Source: Nitrospira sp. UBA2082 (GTDB taxonomy: Bacteria; Nitrospirota; Nitrospiria; Nitrospirales; Nitrospiraceae). From it: a stretch of 37,622 nucleotides of DNA. A program made the position numbers and the translations under genes. The first letter of the stretch is position 1. Each line of letters starts with the position of its first letter. The DNA is taken from positions 174,272 to 211,893 of the forward strand of contig DCZO01000004.1 in assembly GCA_002331335.1 (NCBI GenBank), given 5' to 3'. Shown here piece by piece: positions 37,399 to 37,622 of this stretch. The notes under the pieces were generated by a model. It was not told the origin of the DNA. It searched no databases and saw only the letters and a list, made by a program, of their open reading frames with translations.

Positions 37399-37622
37399 CT
37401 AGGAGGACGGCTCAGTTGTTTGCGGGTTCGCCATCTGCATCACACTGAAGTCCTTTTGCGCGATGAGATGGCCCTCCATCCTCAATCGGAACTCATAACG
37501 GCCGGGAGCGGGGAGGATCAACGAAGGAATATTGATGCCGAAGTCGGAAATCTGCAGGCGATCCAGGATGTGGATGTTGGGAAGCGTGGCGCGGCATACG
37601 AGTTGGTCGTCGTTGAGACAGA
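37399..37622 (-). CDS. C-terminal part of a protein of unknown function (DUF6941-like)
   Basis: The frame enters from the right edge and ends at a TAG (37401-37399), with 74 codons visible. It reads C-L-N-D-D-Q-L-V-C-R, then F-G-I-N-I-P-S-L-I-L-P-A-P-G-R-Y-E-F-R-L and ends N-P-Q-T-T-E-P-S-S. The 'P-x-P-G-x-Y-E-F-x-L' strand pair recalls the DUF6941 family, small beta-rich proteins of unknown role; that is from memory. The start is outside the window. About 86 bp separate it from glnS on the same strand. Confidence 0.65.
   Translation of the reverse strand, partial: CLNDDQLVCRATLPNIHILDRLQISDFGINIPSLILPAPGRYEFRLRMEGHLIAQKDFSVMQMANPQTTEPSS

Overview
The window looks like a chromosomal segment of a GC-rich, aerobic or microaerophilic bacterium. 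The best fit is the genus Nitrospira (phylum Nitrospirota). This rests on gene content and style: four UspA proteins close together, a DUF2934 protein, a rubrerythrin / Fe-S protein / DUF3501 trio, and a full ISC operon. No rRNA or marker protein proves it, so treat the genus as an inference. I see no insertion sequence, prophage, CRISPR array or rRNA.

Layout. (1) 1-5082, minus strand: a tightly packed probable operon running right to left. It encodes a 31-residue membrane peptide, a two-domain UspA protein, an FmdB-type zinc ribbon, a c-type cytochrome, nicotinamidase, nicotinate phosphoribosyltransferase, an exported pentapeptide-repeat protein and the start of an alpha/beta hydrolase. (2) 5418-11410, plus strand: a second stress/energy cluster with UspA, a cupredoxin, a two-domain UspA, DUF2934, an unknown 463-residue protein, a probable PPi-dependent phosphofructokinase and another two-domain UspA. 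A structured ~210-bp element with inverted ends lies just before the phosphofructokinase. (3) 11660-12929: a MarR-type regulator with a C-terminal Cys/His cluster, then a convergent lipoprotein. (4) 13115-16398: rubrerythrin, a GlpC-like Fe-S protein, DUF3501, and a duplicated 6-pyruvoyl-tetrahydropterin-synthase-like protein. (5) 16626-18495: three genes of unknown function. (6) 18521-21416, minus: two tandem HGG-motif secreted proteins, a thioredoxin-like protein, a peroxiredoxin and an unknown protein. (7) 21471-25939: typA/bipA and a divergent class A penicillin-binding protein. (8) 25952-32728: iscR-iscS-iscU-iscA-hscB-hscA-iscX on the minus strand, with a [2Fe-2S] ferredoxin divergent from iscR and a ferredoxin-reductase-like flavoprotein convergent with it. 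(9) 32862-37312: gltX, two tRNA-Gln genes, a zinc alcohol dehydrogenase and glnS, then the 3' end of a further minus-strand gene.

How it fits together. Regions 1 and 2 form a divergent pair of stress clusters that combine UspA proteins with NAD salvage, small electron carriers and an energy-saving glycolytic step; this fits survival under energy or oxygen limitation. Regions 4 and 6 deal with peroxide. Region 8 makes Fe-S clusters and carries its own electron supply. Region 9 groups glutamate/glutamine tRNA charging genes with both glutamine tRNAs.

The most unusual signal is not a gene. At least eight gaps between genes (5139-5210, 5344-5364, 13556-13624, 15550-15643, 19933-19999, 21425-21459, 26176-26251, 31942-32021) are filled with degenerate runs of 7-base units. 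The unit sequence differs from gap to gap but the 7-base step is kept. In five gaps the run comes back on the opposite strand, so the transcript could fold into a hairpin. Other notable signals are the inverted-end element at 9045-9255, a perfect 14-bp hairpin whose loop holds a stop codon (15516-15547), and a terminator-like hairpin at the predicted transcription start of typA.
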